Shown piece by piece: positions 26,037 to 34,422 of a DNA stretch of 35,032 bases. Source of the stretch: VRUE01 sp035557635 (lineage in GTDB: Bacteria; Actinomycetota; Thermoleophilia; Solirubrobacterales; 70-9); contig DATMDR010000085.1 of the NCBI GenBank assembly GCA_035557635.1, forward strand, positions 1 to 35,032, written 5' to 3'. The notes below the pieces were generated by a model. That model ran no database searches, was not told the origin of the DNA, and saw nothing but the letters and a program-made list of their open reading frames with translations. Numbering within the stretch: position 1 is the first letter of the stretch; every line of letters begins with the position of its first letter. Position numbers and translations under genes: made by a program.

Positions 26037-26278
26037 AGGGATATGCGGGAGTCAGATACTTCGGCGAGAAGTGCCTGAAATTGCTAGGCCTTGGTTGGAC
26101 AGGCGCTGGGTCCGCTCGGCTTGGGGGCGACCTGAGCGCCTGTCTCTAGCCAGATCGTCGACGATCGCGTTGATCGCAGGGGTGGCCACGCTTGCGAGCG
26201 CCGAGATATCGGACAGCGAGAAGTTTCCCCTCCGGAAATCCTGTCCAACTCCCTAGCCGGAAGCGATCTCAAAGTTGA
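26037..26278. other. Gene-free left end of the island
   Basis: No start-to-stop gene is supported. A minus-strand frame (26090-26260) reading DISALASVATPAINAIVDDL has no start codon and could be a remnant downstream of the DGQHR gene. Confidence 0.4.
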
Positions 26279-28600
26279 CTAGATGTCGCTGTCGAGTTCC
26301 GGACTAAGGAGCCACTCCCGCAACTCGACGAGGAAAGCGAAGTCTTGCTCACTGACCGCGCGTCCGTGCGAAACGTCATTGCGGATGGGGATGAGCTCCT
26401 TGATCCACGCCGCGCGATGTTTCCAACTGCCGGAGAGATCCTGATCTGCTGGCCTCGTGTAGCGCGCCGCGAATCGACCTTCCCATACCGTGTGGCTGTT
26501 GTAAACGAGCACGTCGTGGTAGTCAGCGATGTACATCATGTCCCATGGAGTCGCCTGCTCACTTGGGTCAAGGTCCAGATTGTTCTCGTTGGCCCTCTCT
26601 CCGCTGGCTTTCCGGACAGCACGCGGGATTCCCTTGCGCTCCCAGTCGCTGCCATACTCATCCTCGAGCCGTTCCCTGATGTCCTTCTTGAAGAAGGCCT
26701 CGAGATCGTTGACGATCTCGCGCGCCTCATTCGTGAACTGCTTGTCCTGAGCTTTCATCCACTCCTCGAGTCCGGGTGCTTTAAAGGCGGGTCGCGCAGC
26801 ACATAGCGCCTGCTGGAGCTTGCGGTAGTACTGCAGGCCGGCGCCCGAGCCGTAGAGCTTGCGATAGGTCGCGCCCTCCTCGAGACTAAGCTCCTCAAGG
26901 TGGTCGATGAGCGGGTCCAAGAACTGCCGACACGCATCGAGCACCTCCTCGGCCGAGGCCGTTAGAGGGGAGATCCCTTCGCTTTCGATCACATTGTCCA
27001 CGATGTCGCTGAGGATCCGCAAGATGGCTTGGACCCCGTTATTCATGAAGACGAAGCCTCCCTCCGCACCGCCGAGCTGCCACTGCATGGGCAGGCCGTC
27101 TCGCAAGACCCCGAAGGCCGCCTCCAAGAACGGGATCAGGCGATGGGCGGTGAGCTGGTTGCCCGCCGCGTAAAACGTGCCGACATCCTTAGCCCCCGTC
27201 TTGGTGAAGCTGCCGATGAAGTTGCCGCGCGACAAGCCATTGTCGATCGCGTCGATCGTGATGCATCTGGTGTGCGTTTTCGCGTTCTCGCCGATAATCA
27301 CTCGATCGAACAGCGGCGAGGTCTTCTGCTCGCCGAGATGCTGCGCGATTCTCAGGCGCAGGGCTTTCGCTCGCTGTCTGTAATCGTCCGAATCCCAGAG
27401 CAGATCCGAGTTGAGTGTGTTCCGCAGGTTCTTGGGGACGGCCTGCTGGTTCTCGTTGATTTGCATGAACAGGCGGACCTGCTCCTCGCGAGGGAGGTCG
27501 ACGAACGCGACCACGGGGACGAGGTCCGTCTCCGTGCGATCCGAGTTTGCGTACCCATACAGGCGGTGTTGGCCGTCAATCACGTACGCGGCACGATACG
27601 TTTGCGGGAGGTGGAGGAAACCAATCTTAGCCTCGCCCCGCGACTTGCCCGCCAAGTCGAACTTCAGATTCCCTGTTTTCCTCTTGGTCTCGACGTTGAG
27701 GATGATCGAGTTCGGGAAGAATCCGCCGCCCTCGACGAACTCGGCCACCTTCTTTAGACGCGACTTCCTGATCAGGCGCTGGTAGGTGGGCATCATCGCG
27801 CTGTTGGCCTGGTTGCGATGCAGCACGTAGGACATCTTCAGGAGCCGTGCGGGCTCTATCGCGAACGAGTAGTAGGTGTGGCCACCCATCGAGCCGCGGA
27901 TAGCAGGAACTATCGGCGCGAGATTCGGGAGCTTGGTTCCGGCGAAAAGAGCCCCGAGCAGCTGGTATTTCGCCGCCGCTCCCAGGTGATCGGCGAGCCG
28001 GAGGTAATACTCAATCGTGTCCTCATCGACGTGGAATATGCCGGACTGTTCGATGCGCTCTGCGACCTGTTCGGAAAGGGTGTAGTTGTTAGTAGCGAGA
28101 ATGAACTTGACCTTGTGGTGCGGATACTCCTTCCTGACTCTTCGGATGATCCCCTCTCGCTGATCTGAGATTGCTTCAATCTCCCTCTTGAACTGACCGG
28201 AGCGGATCGTTTGGGTCGATTTGCATTCGATTAGGAGCACGACCTCCTCGTCGGCGGCGTACACGTCGATCTGCTGTGTCTGAGTCGGCGCGGCCCCGTA
28301 CCTGAGCTCGAAGGACCTGTCGCGATTCAGGTGGGTGAATTGCAGACGAGCGAAGGTCGCCCAGACCCTGTCCTCGAAGGCCAAGTCGTGGGGCTTCTCC
28401 TTGCGCATCTTAGTCCGCGTCTTTAGCTCCCTCTCGATGACCCAGCCGGCTCCTTCGTAGTCTTGGACCTTGCTCTTCGCGATCGTCTCGAACGTATGGG
28501 GCAGGAGACGCCGGCGCGCCTCCGCAGCGATTTTGTTGACCTGAAGCAGGTGGTCCCTGATCGCGTCTCCGGGAGACGGCATGCTGCTCGCCGCGCTCAT
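26279..28600 (-). CDS. PD-(D/E)XK nuclease - DGQHR - HEPN fusion protein
   Basis: A 773-residue protein with three recognisable parts. Residues 95-130 carry a restriction-endonuclease-like core, QIDVYA...LLIECKS (D112, E125, K127). Residues about 235-530 are a DGQHR domain: IDGQHRLYGY at 341-350 and FMQINENQQAVPKNL at 378-392, as in DndB-type proteins. The C-terminal 90 residues end with IPIRNDVSHGR, an R-x4-H motif (R740, H745) of HEPN ribonuclease-like domains. The ATG overlaps the methyltransferase stop (ATGA, 28597-28600), so both are made together. I infer a restriction-type defence effector paired with a modification enzyme. Domain boundaries are by eye; the HEPN call is the least certain. 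Confidence 0.8.
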   Translation of the reverse strand: MSAASSMPSPGDAIRDHLLQVNKIAAEARRRLLPHTFETIAKSKVQDYEGAGWVIERELKTRTKMRKEKPHDLAFEDRVWATFARLQFTHLNRDRSFELRYGAAPTQTQQIDVYAADEEVVLLIECKSTQTIRSGQFKREIEAISDQREGIIRRVRKEYPHHKVKFILATNNYTLSEQVAERIEQSGIFHVDEDTIEYYLRLADHLGAAAKYQLLGALFAGTKLPNLAPIVPAIRGSMGGHTYYSFAIEPARLLKMSYVLHRNQANSAMMPTYQRLIRKSRLKKVAEFVEGGGFFPNSIILNVETKRKTGNLKFDLAGKSRGEAKIGFLHLPQTYRAAYVIDGQHRLYGYANSDRTETDLVPVVAFVDLPREEQVRLFMQINENQQAVPKNLRNTLNSDLLWDSDDYRQRAKALRLRIAQHLGEQKTSPLFDRVIIGENAKTHTRCITIDAIDNGLSRGNFIGSFTKTGAKDVGTFYAAGNQLTAHRLIPFLEAAFGVLRDGLPMQWQLGGAEGGFVFMNNGVQAILRILSDIVDNVIESEGISPLTASAEEVLDACRQFLDPLIDHLEELSLEEGATYRKLYGSGAGLQYYRKLQQALCAARPAFKAPGLEEWMKAQDKQFTNEAREIVNDLEAFFKKDIRERLEDEYGSDWERKGIPRAVRKASGERANENNLDLDPSEQATPWDMMYIADYHDVLVYNSHTVWEGRFAARYTRPADQDLSGSWKHRAAWIKELIPIRNDVSHGRAVSEQDFAFLVELREWLLSPELDSDI

Positions 28601-29442
28601 CCGTTTCCCGATCCCAAGTTTGTGAACAAGTACTCCGTCACGCTCCCTCGCGCGGCATTGGTCCCACCCACCGCATTGCGCCGACTGGTCTCGATCAGCG
28701 TGTCTCCCTTGTCAAACAGTTCTACGATCGAGTCGTGTGCGGCGTTGGCGAGTATGTAGTAGGCCCCGCGCTCCTTAATCGCGTCGATGAGGTCGCTCAG
28801 ACGAGCTTGATCCTCGAACGAGAAGAGTCGTCGGTTGTACTTGATGAACCCGTTGTGATTATGCGCGACCGTATACGGCGGGTCGAGGAAGACGAGGTCA
28901 CCGGCGCGAATCTGCTCGATGCAAGCCGGAAAGTCGCTGACTCGCAACGTTGCCTTCTTCAGTCGAGCGGACACTTCTCGAAGGCGGTCTGCGGTTGGGA
29001 TGTTCGCGGTGCGTCCTTGTCCGAATGGGACGTTGTAGACGCCGGCGAGGTTGACTCGGTAGATGCCGTTGAACGAGGTGTGATTCAGGTAAAGAAAGCG
29101 CGCCGCACGAGCGATCTTCCCGCTCGGAACCGATTCTCTGACCTCGTAGTAGGTGCTCTCGTCATTGGAGTAGACGCGAGCCTGGTCGCCGACTCGCTTG
29201 GGATGGTCCCTGATCGCCAAGAAGGTTTCGATCAGCTCGGCGTTCGTGTCGCTGAGGTATGCCTGCGAGAACTGGCCGAGTCCAAGGAAAACGGAAGCTC
29301 CGCCCAGGAACGGCTCGTGATACGCCCCGATTTCGGTGTCGCCGATCAGCTCGTTGAGCTTCGGGATCAGCCAGCGCTTGCCCCCCGCCCATCGCAATGG
29401 GGACGCCACTCGTGCAGACGCTTCAACCATTCCCTGCGTCAT
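28597..29442 (-). CDS. D12-class adenine-specific DNA methyltransferase
   Basis: A 281-residue N6-adenine methyltransferase of the Dam/DpnM/EcoRV group. SAM-binding motif LRWAGGKRWL (16-25), EPFLGGASVF (43-52), and catalytic DPPY (187-190) are all present, so it should be active; the recognition sequence cannot be read. ATG 29442 is used; TTG 29457 and ATG 29430 are alternatives, none with a good ribosome site. It is the first gene of the two-gene operon and probably protects host DNA from the coupled DGQHR protein. Confidence 0.92.
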   Translation of the reverse strand: MTQGMVEASARVASPLRWAGGKRWLIPKLNELIGDTEIGAYHEPFLGGASVFLGLGQFSQAYLSDTNAELIETFLAIRDHPKRVGDQARVYSNDESTYYEVRESVPSGKIARAARFLYLNHTSFNGIYRVNLAGVYNVPFGQGRTANIPTADRLREVSARLKKATLRVSDFPACIEQIRAGDLVFLDPPYTVAHNHNGFIKYNRRLFSFEDQARLSDLIDAIKERGAYYILANAAHDSIVELFDKGDTLIETSRRNAVGGTNAARGSVTEYLFTNLGSGNG

Positions 29443-29947
29443 AGCGTCATGGTCCAAGACGCTCTAGGCGATAGCGAAGAGCCCGCACAGCGACCTTCGG
29501 CACCCCGCCGCGCGGCGACTGTCTCTTCGAATCCCTCGACTGCGGTGGCCCAGGCGATGTCTCGGGGCCTGCTCGTAAACCGCTGCGACCGTTCGAAACG
29601 TGTGCCCTCCGTCACCGCTGGGAAACTATCTCATTAAGGACCTTGGCAGTACCCATTAGACATCGACCATGATCTCAAGCGCTGGAGCAAAGTTCGGTCC
29701 CCCCAGACCCAGGCGCCCAGTTCTGGATTCCTCTGTGCCTCGAAGAGCCCCGGAGATCGGTATCAAGCACCTCTGCCTAGACCAGAACAAGTGATTGACC
29801 TGGACGGCTCCGATCAAGGCGAGCTCTACAAAGCGACGAGGGTGGTCCTTACCGTCGGCGCTTACGCGGGCGAGGCTCGCTTACCGGGGACGGTGCGCTC
29901 TACGCAAAGGGTGTTATCGGGTGCCGAGCAACCAAAGACACCGATAG
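29443..29947. other. Gene-free stretch inside the island
   Basis: About 500 bp without a gene I can support. A plus-strand frame at 29791-29982 has no ribosome site and no recognisable product. The region should hold the promoter of the methyltransferase operon. Confidence 0.4.
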
Positions 29948-30180
29948 CTATCGGAGCAGCTGTGCGAACTCGTCTCGGCTGATCCCGGCGGCTCGAGGAT
30001 GCTTGCGAGCGTGCCGCGTTTGAGCGGCCGGTTGCCGTGGACGGGCACGGGGATCGCGTCGGGGATGCTCGGATGCCGGAGAACGTGATGGCTGCCGCGC
30101 ACCCGCTTCACGTACCAGCCCTGCTTTTCGAGGGTGACGATGACCTGCTTGTCGTTGACCGCCGGGAGCTTGGCGCTCAA
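29948..30180 (-). pseudogene. hicA: HicA toxin, C-terminus frameshifted
   Basis: TTG 30180 starts a HicA mRNA-interferase: KLPAVNDKQVIVTLEKQGWY then RGSHHVLRHP with the catalytic His, and NRPLKRGTLASIL. The family end AGISRDEFAQLL appears only in the next frame (stop 29948); a single missing base near 29998 sends the reading frame on to 29914 with an unrelated tail. The RNA-binding core is intact, so activity may remain. It overlaps HicB by TTGA. Confidence 0.7.
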
Positions 30181-30391
30181 GCCGCGTGGCTGCTGCGGTG
30201 AACGGTCGGGACCGGGAGACCGTCTTCGTTCATCACTTCGAGGTAAGCCTCGATGGCCTCCTTGGCCATCTCCGTAACTTCCTCGATCGACTCGCCCTGG
30301 GTGGCGACACTGGGCAGCTCGGGAACGAGGACGCTGAGGCCCCCTTCGGGCTCCGGTTGCAGGACGATCTCATACTCGGCTCGATGCTCAT
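30177..30391 (-). pseudogene. hicB: HicB antitoxin lacking an in-frame start
   Basis: The frame ending at 30177 reads YEIVLQPEPEGGLSVLVPEL and then ESIEEVTEMAKEAIEAYL, a HicB partner domain. Upstream in that frame are only CAT, GAG, CGA, GCC codons and then TAA; the only ATG (30391, MSIEP) is one frame off. A single-base indel would rejoin it. Either the antitoxin is dead or the sequence has an error; no C-terminal DNA-binding domain is visible. Confidence 0.6.
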
Positions 30392-30459
30392 GTGCTGAAG
30401 CTTACGCGCCCGTAGCTCCGCTGTCGCTCAATTGCAAGCCGGAATACTCCGTAATCGCC

Positions 30460-30504
30460 GCTAATCCCCGCGAGCCGGCCGATTTTCAGGCATTCGTGCC
30501 CGAA
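30460..30504 (+). repeat. Island-flank repeat, copy 2
   Basis: GCTAATCC...GCCGGCCGATTTTCAGGCATTCGTGCCCGAA, related to copy 1 at 25811, and also about 75-80 bp before a tRNA-Ala segment, so the whole flank looks duplicated. Confidence 0.6.
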
Positions 30505-30576
30505 GTGGAGCGCATTTCAGCGATGGTTGGAAAATGGCTCTGAACAGAAGACCCCGACGTGCAGGGGTTCTGCTGA

Positions 30577-30649
30577 TGGAGCTAGGCGGATTCGAACCGC
30601 CGACCTCCTGGGTGCGATCCAGGCGCTCTGCCAGCTGAGCTATAGCCCC
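30577..30649 (-). tRNA. tRNA-Ala(CGC)
   Basis: A full cloverleaf on the minus strand: acceptor GGGGCTA/TAGCTCC, D arm GCTC, anticodon loop ATCGCAC (anticodon CGC), T arm GGCGG-TTCGAAT-CCGCC. CCA is not encoded. Its 3' half is the island attachment core. Confidence 0.95.
30585..30621. repeat. Attachment core inside tRNA-Ala(CGC)
   Basis: The 37-base partner of 25934-25970; it runs from the anticodon stem through the T arm, where tyrosine integrases commonly cross over. Confidence 0.8.
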
Positions 30650-30735
30650 TCGGCGCGGGCTGGGAGGATCATCCCAAAGCCCTCGCAACGGCAAGGATAA
30701 CCGCATAGGCTTTAGGTTCTCCGGCTACGAGTCCA

Positions 30736-31527
30736 ATGGGCATTCTCGACGAGGCAATCAGAGAGCATTTGGAGCTGAAGCGGCAGCACGGCGCCGCCGA
30801 TTCCGAGCTGCAGCAGCTCGAGGACGAGGCGTTCGGGCAGGCAGAGCGGCCAGGTGCCGGGCAGGGAAGCGACACGGCCGCTGAGGCGCCAACCGAGTTC
30901 ATGTCCGTCCCCGAGGCCGGCGAGAAGCCGCAGCAGCGGCAGGAGCCCTCGGTGGCCGATCTTCAGGAGGCGCCTCCGCCCCCGGAACCCGCTGACGAAG
31001 AGCTTTCCGACGAGGAGGCTCCTGTCGAAGAGGAGGATCGCGAGGCGATCGCCGAGCAGCCGACCGAGCACTTCGACGTCGAGGAGGAGCTGGCGGCTGC
31101 GGAGAGTAACCCCGGCCCCAGCGACGAGGAGCTGGTCGAGGAGGAGATCAGCGAGCCGCGACTCGCCCCGGTCGATCCGCTGGCGAACATGGAAGCGGTC
31201 GAGGAAATCGAGGTCGAGGCGACGCCGGAGGCCGAGCTGGAGGACGACGACGAGGAGGACGAGTTCTGGAGCGACCAGCGCCTCTCCGAGGAGCTCGACC
31301 AGGCCCTCGACGCGCCGCTCCCCGAGGAGCCCCAGCCCGCGGCCGAGGCGGAGGAGACCGCGCCGCCCGCGGAGGAGGACGACGAGGACGCCCCGGCACC
31401 CTCCGGCGGCTCAGCCGCCGACCACGACGTGCTCGAGGACACCCCCGACTTCCTCGAGGACGCGCCCGAAGACGACGAGCTCTGGTTCGAGCAGAAACCA
31501 CCCAAGGACTTCGACTTCGACGACTGA
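30736..31527 (+). CDS. Highly acidic protein of unknown function
   Basis: A 263-residue protein that begins MGILDEAIREHLELKRQHGA, a helical N-terminal segment I associate with actinobacterial proteins of unknown function (recollection, not a search), followed by an almost unbroken Glu/Asp/Pro/Ala-rich disordered region ending DFDFDD. No catalytic motif is visible. It stands between two tRNA-Ala genes. Confidence 0.75.
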   Translation: MGILDEAIREHLELKRQHGAADSELQQLEDEAFGQAERPGAGQGSDTAAEAPTEFMSVPEAGEKPQQRQEPSVADLQEAPPPPEPADEELSDEEAPVEEEDREAIAEQPTEHFDVEEELAAAESNPGPSDEELVEEEISEPRLAPVDPLANMEAVEEIEVEATPEAELEDDDEEDEFWSDQRLSEELDQALDAPLPEEPQPAAEAEETAPPAEEDDEDAPAPSGGSAADHDVLEDTPDFLEDAPEDDELWFEQKPPKDFDFDD

Positions 31528-31584
31528 TCGGGCAGAGCTGCTCGAGCGCTTCGCCGTCGCCTAGCCGCCTACACTTTCAGGCGA

Positions 31585-31657
31585 GGGGCCATAGCTCAGT
31601 TGGCAGAGCGCCTGCTTTGCAAGCAGGAGGCCGCCGGTTCGAATCCGGCTGGCTCCA
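31585..31657 (+). tRNA. tRNA-Ala(TGC)
   Basis: Acceptor GGGGCCA pairs with TGGCTCC, D arm GCTC, anticodon stem CCTGC/GCAGG around TTTGCAA (anticodon TGC), T arm GCCGG-TTCGAAT-CCGGC. CCA not encoded. Confidence 0.96.
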
Positions 31658-31715
31658 TTCACCCCGGATCAGTGATTCCAGTGATTCGGCCAACAACAGC
31701 CTGCTGCTCAGCGGC

Positions 31716-33398
31716 TCAGCCTTTTTTGGGAACGATCTGGAAGATCGGGCTGAGGCTGGTGTTCGAGAGCAGGTTATCCGCGTCACGAGCCTGGACTGAG
31801 ACGCGGTAGCGGCTGGGTGGCAGTTTGCGGCCGTTCGGCAGTTTGCGGAAGCTCAGCGTGTTGGCACCGGCTTTGGCGTTGGCAACGTTGATCGCGCCGA
31901 CGTTGCCATAGCGATAGCAACGAGGTTTAACCGGTTTCTGCCTACAGCCTTTGCTCATTCGGAAGCCGACCACACGTTCGAAGGTCAATTTCGTCGAGGC
32001 CGCCTCGTCGAGCTGCCAGCGGACGGTGAGTTTGGCGCCGGCTTTAGCTTTACGCGGCGTCACTTTCACGCTGCTGACCACCGGCGCTTTGGGTGCCGGG
32101 GGCGGCGGCGCGACGTTGATCGTCACCGTTTTCGGTTCGCCGAAGCCGGCGATTTTGTCGAAGGAATTGGTCTGGAAAGTGTCTTTGCCCGAGAAGCCGG
32201 CGTTCGGCGTGTAGATCACCGTCGACGGCTCCTGGTCCCCTTGAGTTATTGCGCTGAGGGTCCCGTTTGCGGTTTTTTCGGGCGCGGACTCCTGCACCTG
32301 CGTCCGCTCATAGAAGGGCCCGCTGTCGAAGCACTGCAGCTCGATTGTCACCGGCTGGTTGAAGCCCGTGTCGACGGTCGCGTCTTTGCAGACCGGCCTG
32401 CCGTCCGGCGCCCAGTCGGGGTTGCCGTCGAAGAGGTTGAGGCTCGTCTCGAGTTCGATCGGGATCGGTTCGGAGAAGTCGGCGCGCTCCATGACCAGGT
32501 CCCCGTTCCCGAAGGTTCCGCGCACGTAGGCGACGAAGACGTCGTTGGGCGACCAGGTGCAGTTGAAGTCGCCGTGTTTCGCTTCGGTGCCGACGTTGTC
32601 GGAGAGGTCTTTCTGGGCGCCGCCGTTTGCCAGCGAGACGATCACGTCGGCGGTTCCGTTGAAGCCTTTGCCGGTGCCTCTGGTGAAGCACAGCTGCTGG
32701 CCGTCGGGAGAGAGCGACGGCTGGAACTCGTTTACCAGGGGGTTGGCGACGATTTTTGTGACGGTGCCGCCTCCGGAGGGCTCCTTGACGATGTCGAGCG
32801 AGTTGTCCACCGCCGGGTCACCCGTGTGGTAGTAGATCTCCGACGAGTCAGGGGTCCAGGCGGGCTTGCCCTCGATTTCCCCTGCCCCAGCGGTGTTGGT
32901 CAGGTTGAGCGTCAGACCCGCGCCGACCGGGTCGACCTGGATGTCCACCTGGCCGCTGCCAGCGCTGACCTCGCTTTCGTAGGCGATGCGGGTGCCGTCG
33001 GGTGACCAGGCCGGCCGGTCCTCGGTCACCGTCGGCGTGTTGGTGACGTTTTCGGGGAGGGGGAACGGACTGGTCAAGTCGAGGACGTAGATATCGCAGT
33101 CGGTCGCGCAGCTCGCGTCTCCGAGCGCGTAGGCGATCTTGGTGCGGTCGGGCGACCAGGTCGGGTGGCGGTGCTGCCCTGAGGCGAGGCTGACCGGTCC
33201 GGTGTTCGGTCCGAGCCCAAAGCTGCCGGCGGCGACACGCAGGTAGATCTTCGCCTGGGCATCGGTGGCACCGCGCCCGCTCACATAAGCGATCCGCCCA
33301 TTGGCCCCCGAGAGGACCGCGCTGGCTACGGACGGGAGGACGAGGAGCGCGCCGACGGCTACGACGAACGCAGCCTTCGGGATGAGTGCGAGGCGCAT
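31716..33398 (-). CDS. Secreted PD40 beta-propeller surface protein
   Basis: A 560-residue exported protein: signal helix (about 9-28), then several TolB-like PD40 blades (HPTWSPDRTKIAYA, RPAWSPDGTRIAYE, QPSLSPDGQQLCF), a middle Ig-like segment and a C-terminal basic beta domain. ATG 33398 is chosen over GTG/ATG at 33434 because it begins the signal peptide. Probably a cell-surface protein; ligand unknown. Confidence 0.85.
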   Translation of the reverse strand: MRLALIPKAAFVVAVGALLVLPSVASAVLSGANGRIAYVSGRGATDAQAKIYLRVAAGSFGLGPNTGPVSLASGQHRHPTWSPDRTKIAYALGDASCATDCDIYVLDLTSPFPLPENVTNTPTVTEDRPAWSPDGTRIAYESEVSAGSGQVDIQVDPVGAGLTLNLTNTAGAGEIEGKPAWTPDSSEIYYHTGDPAVDNSLDIVKEPSGGGTVTKIVANPLVNEFQPSLSPDGQQLCFTRGTGKGFNGTADVIVSLANGGAQKDLSDNVGTEAKHGDFNCTWSPNDVFVAYVRGTFGNGDLVMERADFSEPIPIELETSLNLFDGNPDWAPDGRPVCKDATVDTGFNQPVTIELQCFDSGPFYERTQVQESAPEKTANGTLSAITQGDQEPSTVIYTPNAGFSGKDTFQTNSFDKIAGFGEPKTVTINVAPPPPAPKAPVVSSVKVTPRKAKAGAKLTVRWQLDEAASTKLTFERVVGFRMSKGCRQKPVKPRCYRYGNVGAINVANAKAGANTLSFRKLPNGRKLPPSRYRVSVQARDADNLLSNTSLSPIFQIVPKKG

Positions 33399-33447
33399 TC
33401 GCGGCACAGTATGCGCACCCCGGTTCGATTGCAAGCCGGCTCGACGC

Positions 33448-34422
33448 CTAGGCAGCGTCGCGCTTGGGCTCGGGCAGGTTCTGGTCCGCGTGGTAGCTGC
33501 TGCGGACCAGGGGGCCGGAGGCGACCGACTCGAAGCCGAGCTCGTAGGCGGCCTTCTCCAGCGCCTCGAACTCGTCGGGATGCCAGTAGCGGACCACTGG
33601 CAGGTGGTTCTCGGTAGGGCGCAGGTACTGGCCCACGGTCAGCACCTGGACCTTGTGCTCGCGGAGGATCTCGAAGGTCTCGACCATCTCGTCGAAGGAC
33701 TCGCCGAGGCCGACCATCAGCCCTGACTTAGTGACGACTCCCTCGCCGCCCATCTCCTTGGCCATCTTCAGCACCCGGGCCGAGCGCATGAACTTGGAGC
33801 CGCGGCGCGCCTTCGGGTAGAGCCGCGGCACCGTCTCGACGTTGTGGTTGAAAACGTCGGGCCGCTCGTGGATCACCTTGGCGAGCGGCATCTCCTGGCC
33901 GCGGAAGTCTGGGGTGAGGACCTCGACCTTGCAGCCGGGCGCCTGCATGCGGATCGAGCGGATCGTGCCGACGAAGGCGCCGGCGCCGTAGTCGGGCAGG
34001 TCATCGCGGTCGACCGAGGTGACGACGGCGTGGCGCAGCCCCATCCGCTTCACCTGGTTCGCCACCCGCAGCGGCTCGAGCGGGTCGTTCCAACTCGGAA
34101 CGCCCGTCTTCACGTTGCAGAAGCCGCAGCGGCGGGTGCAGACGTCGCCGAGGATCATGAACGTCGCGGTGCCGCGCTCCCAGCACTCGCCGACGTTGGG
34201 GCAGTTGGCCTCCTCGCAGACGGTGTGCAGTCCCTCGCCGCCGATCTCGGCCTTGAGCCGGCGGTAGGTCGGGCCGCCCGGCGCCGGCACCTTCAGCCAC
34301 GGCGGCTTGCGGGCGCGGCGGAAGGGAACGGCGCCCTCGGCGTCGGCCGCGGTCCCGCCCGGCTTGGCGCGGGAGCGGGTGACGTGGACGCGCTCGGCCG
34401 CCTCTGTCGCCGTCTCGCTCAT
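33448..34422 (-). CDS. lipA: Lipoyl synthase
   Basis: A 324-residue radical-SAM enzyme that inserts two sulfurs into octanoyl groups on lipoyl domains. Auxiliary-cluster cysteines C69, C74 and C80 and the radical-SAM triplet C95, C99 and C102 (CTRRCGFC) are present, as is the C-terminal RSSYH (307-311). A long basic N-terminal extension is typical of actinobacteria. The start overlaps the lipB stop by ATGA. Confidence 0.97.
   Translation of the reverse strand: MSETATEAAERVHVTRSRAKPGGTAADAEGAVPFRRARKPPWLKVPAPGGPTYRRLKAEIGGEGLHTVCEEANCPNVGECWERGTATFMILGDVCTRRCGFCNVKTGVPSWNDPLEPLRVANQVKRMGLRHAVVTSVDRDDLPDYGAGAFVGTIRSIRMQAPGCKVEVLTPDFRGQEMPLAKVIHERPDVFNHNVETVPRLYPKARRGSKFMRSARVLKMAKEMGGEGVVTKSGLMVGLGESFDEMVETFEILREHKVQVLTVGQYLRPTENHLPVVRYWHPDEFEALEKAAYELGFESVASGPLVRSSYHADQNLPEPKRDAA

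Larger units (their letters stand above)
25925..30621. mobile_element. 4.7-kb genomic island in tRNA-Ala(CGC)
   Basis: The segment is bounded by a duplicated tRNA 3' half (25934-25970 and 30585-30621), the classic mark of tyrosine-integrase insertion with reconstitution of the tRNA. It holds an adenine methyltransferase, a nuclease-DGQHR-HEPN protein and a damaged hicBA pair. One 60-base line in the methyltransferase (29041) has 33 G+C by hand count against 42 of 60 at 33001, so the base composition looks lower than its surroundings. No integrase is visible, so it may be mobilised in trans or be immobile now. Confidence 0.75.

Noticed and set aside
25906..26256. Plus-strand ORF reading NGGRRIRTADLL
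   Set aside because: This is the usual translated shadow of a tRNA fragment, not a gene.
29791..29982. 63-residue plus-strand frame inside the island
   Set aside because: No ribosome site, no recognisable motif, and it overlaps the hicA end.
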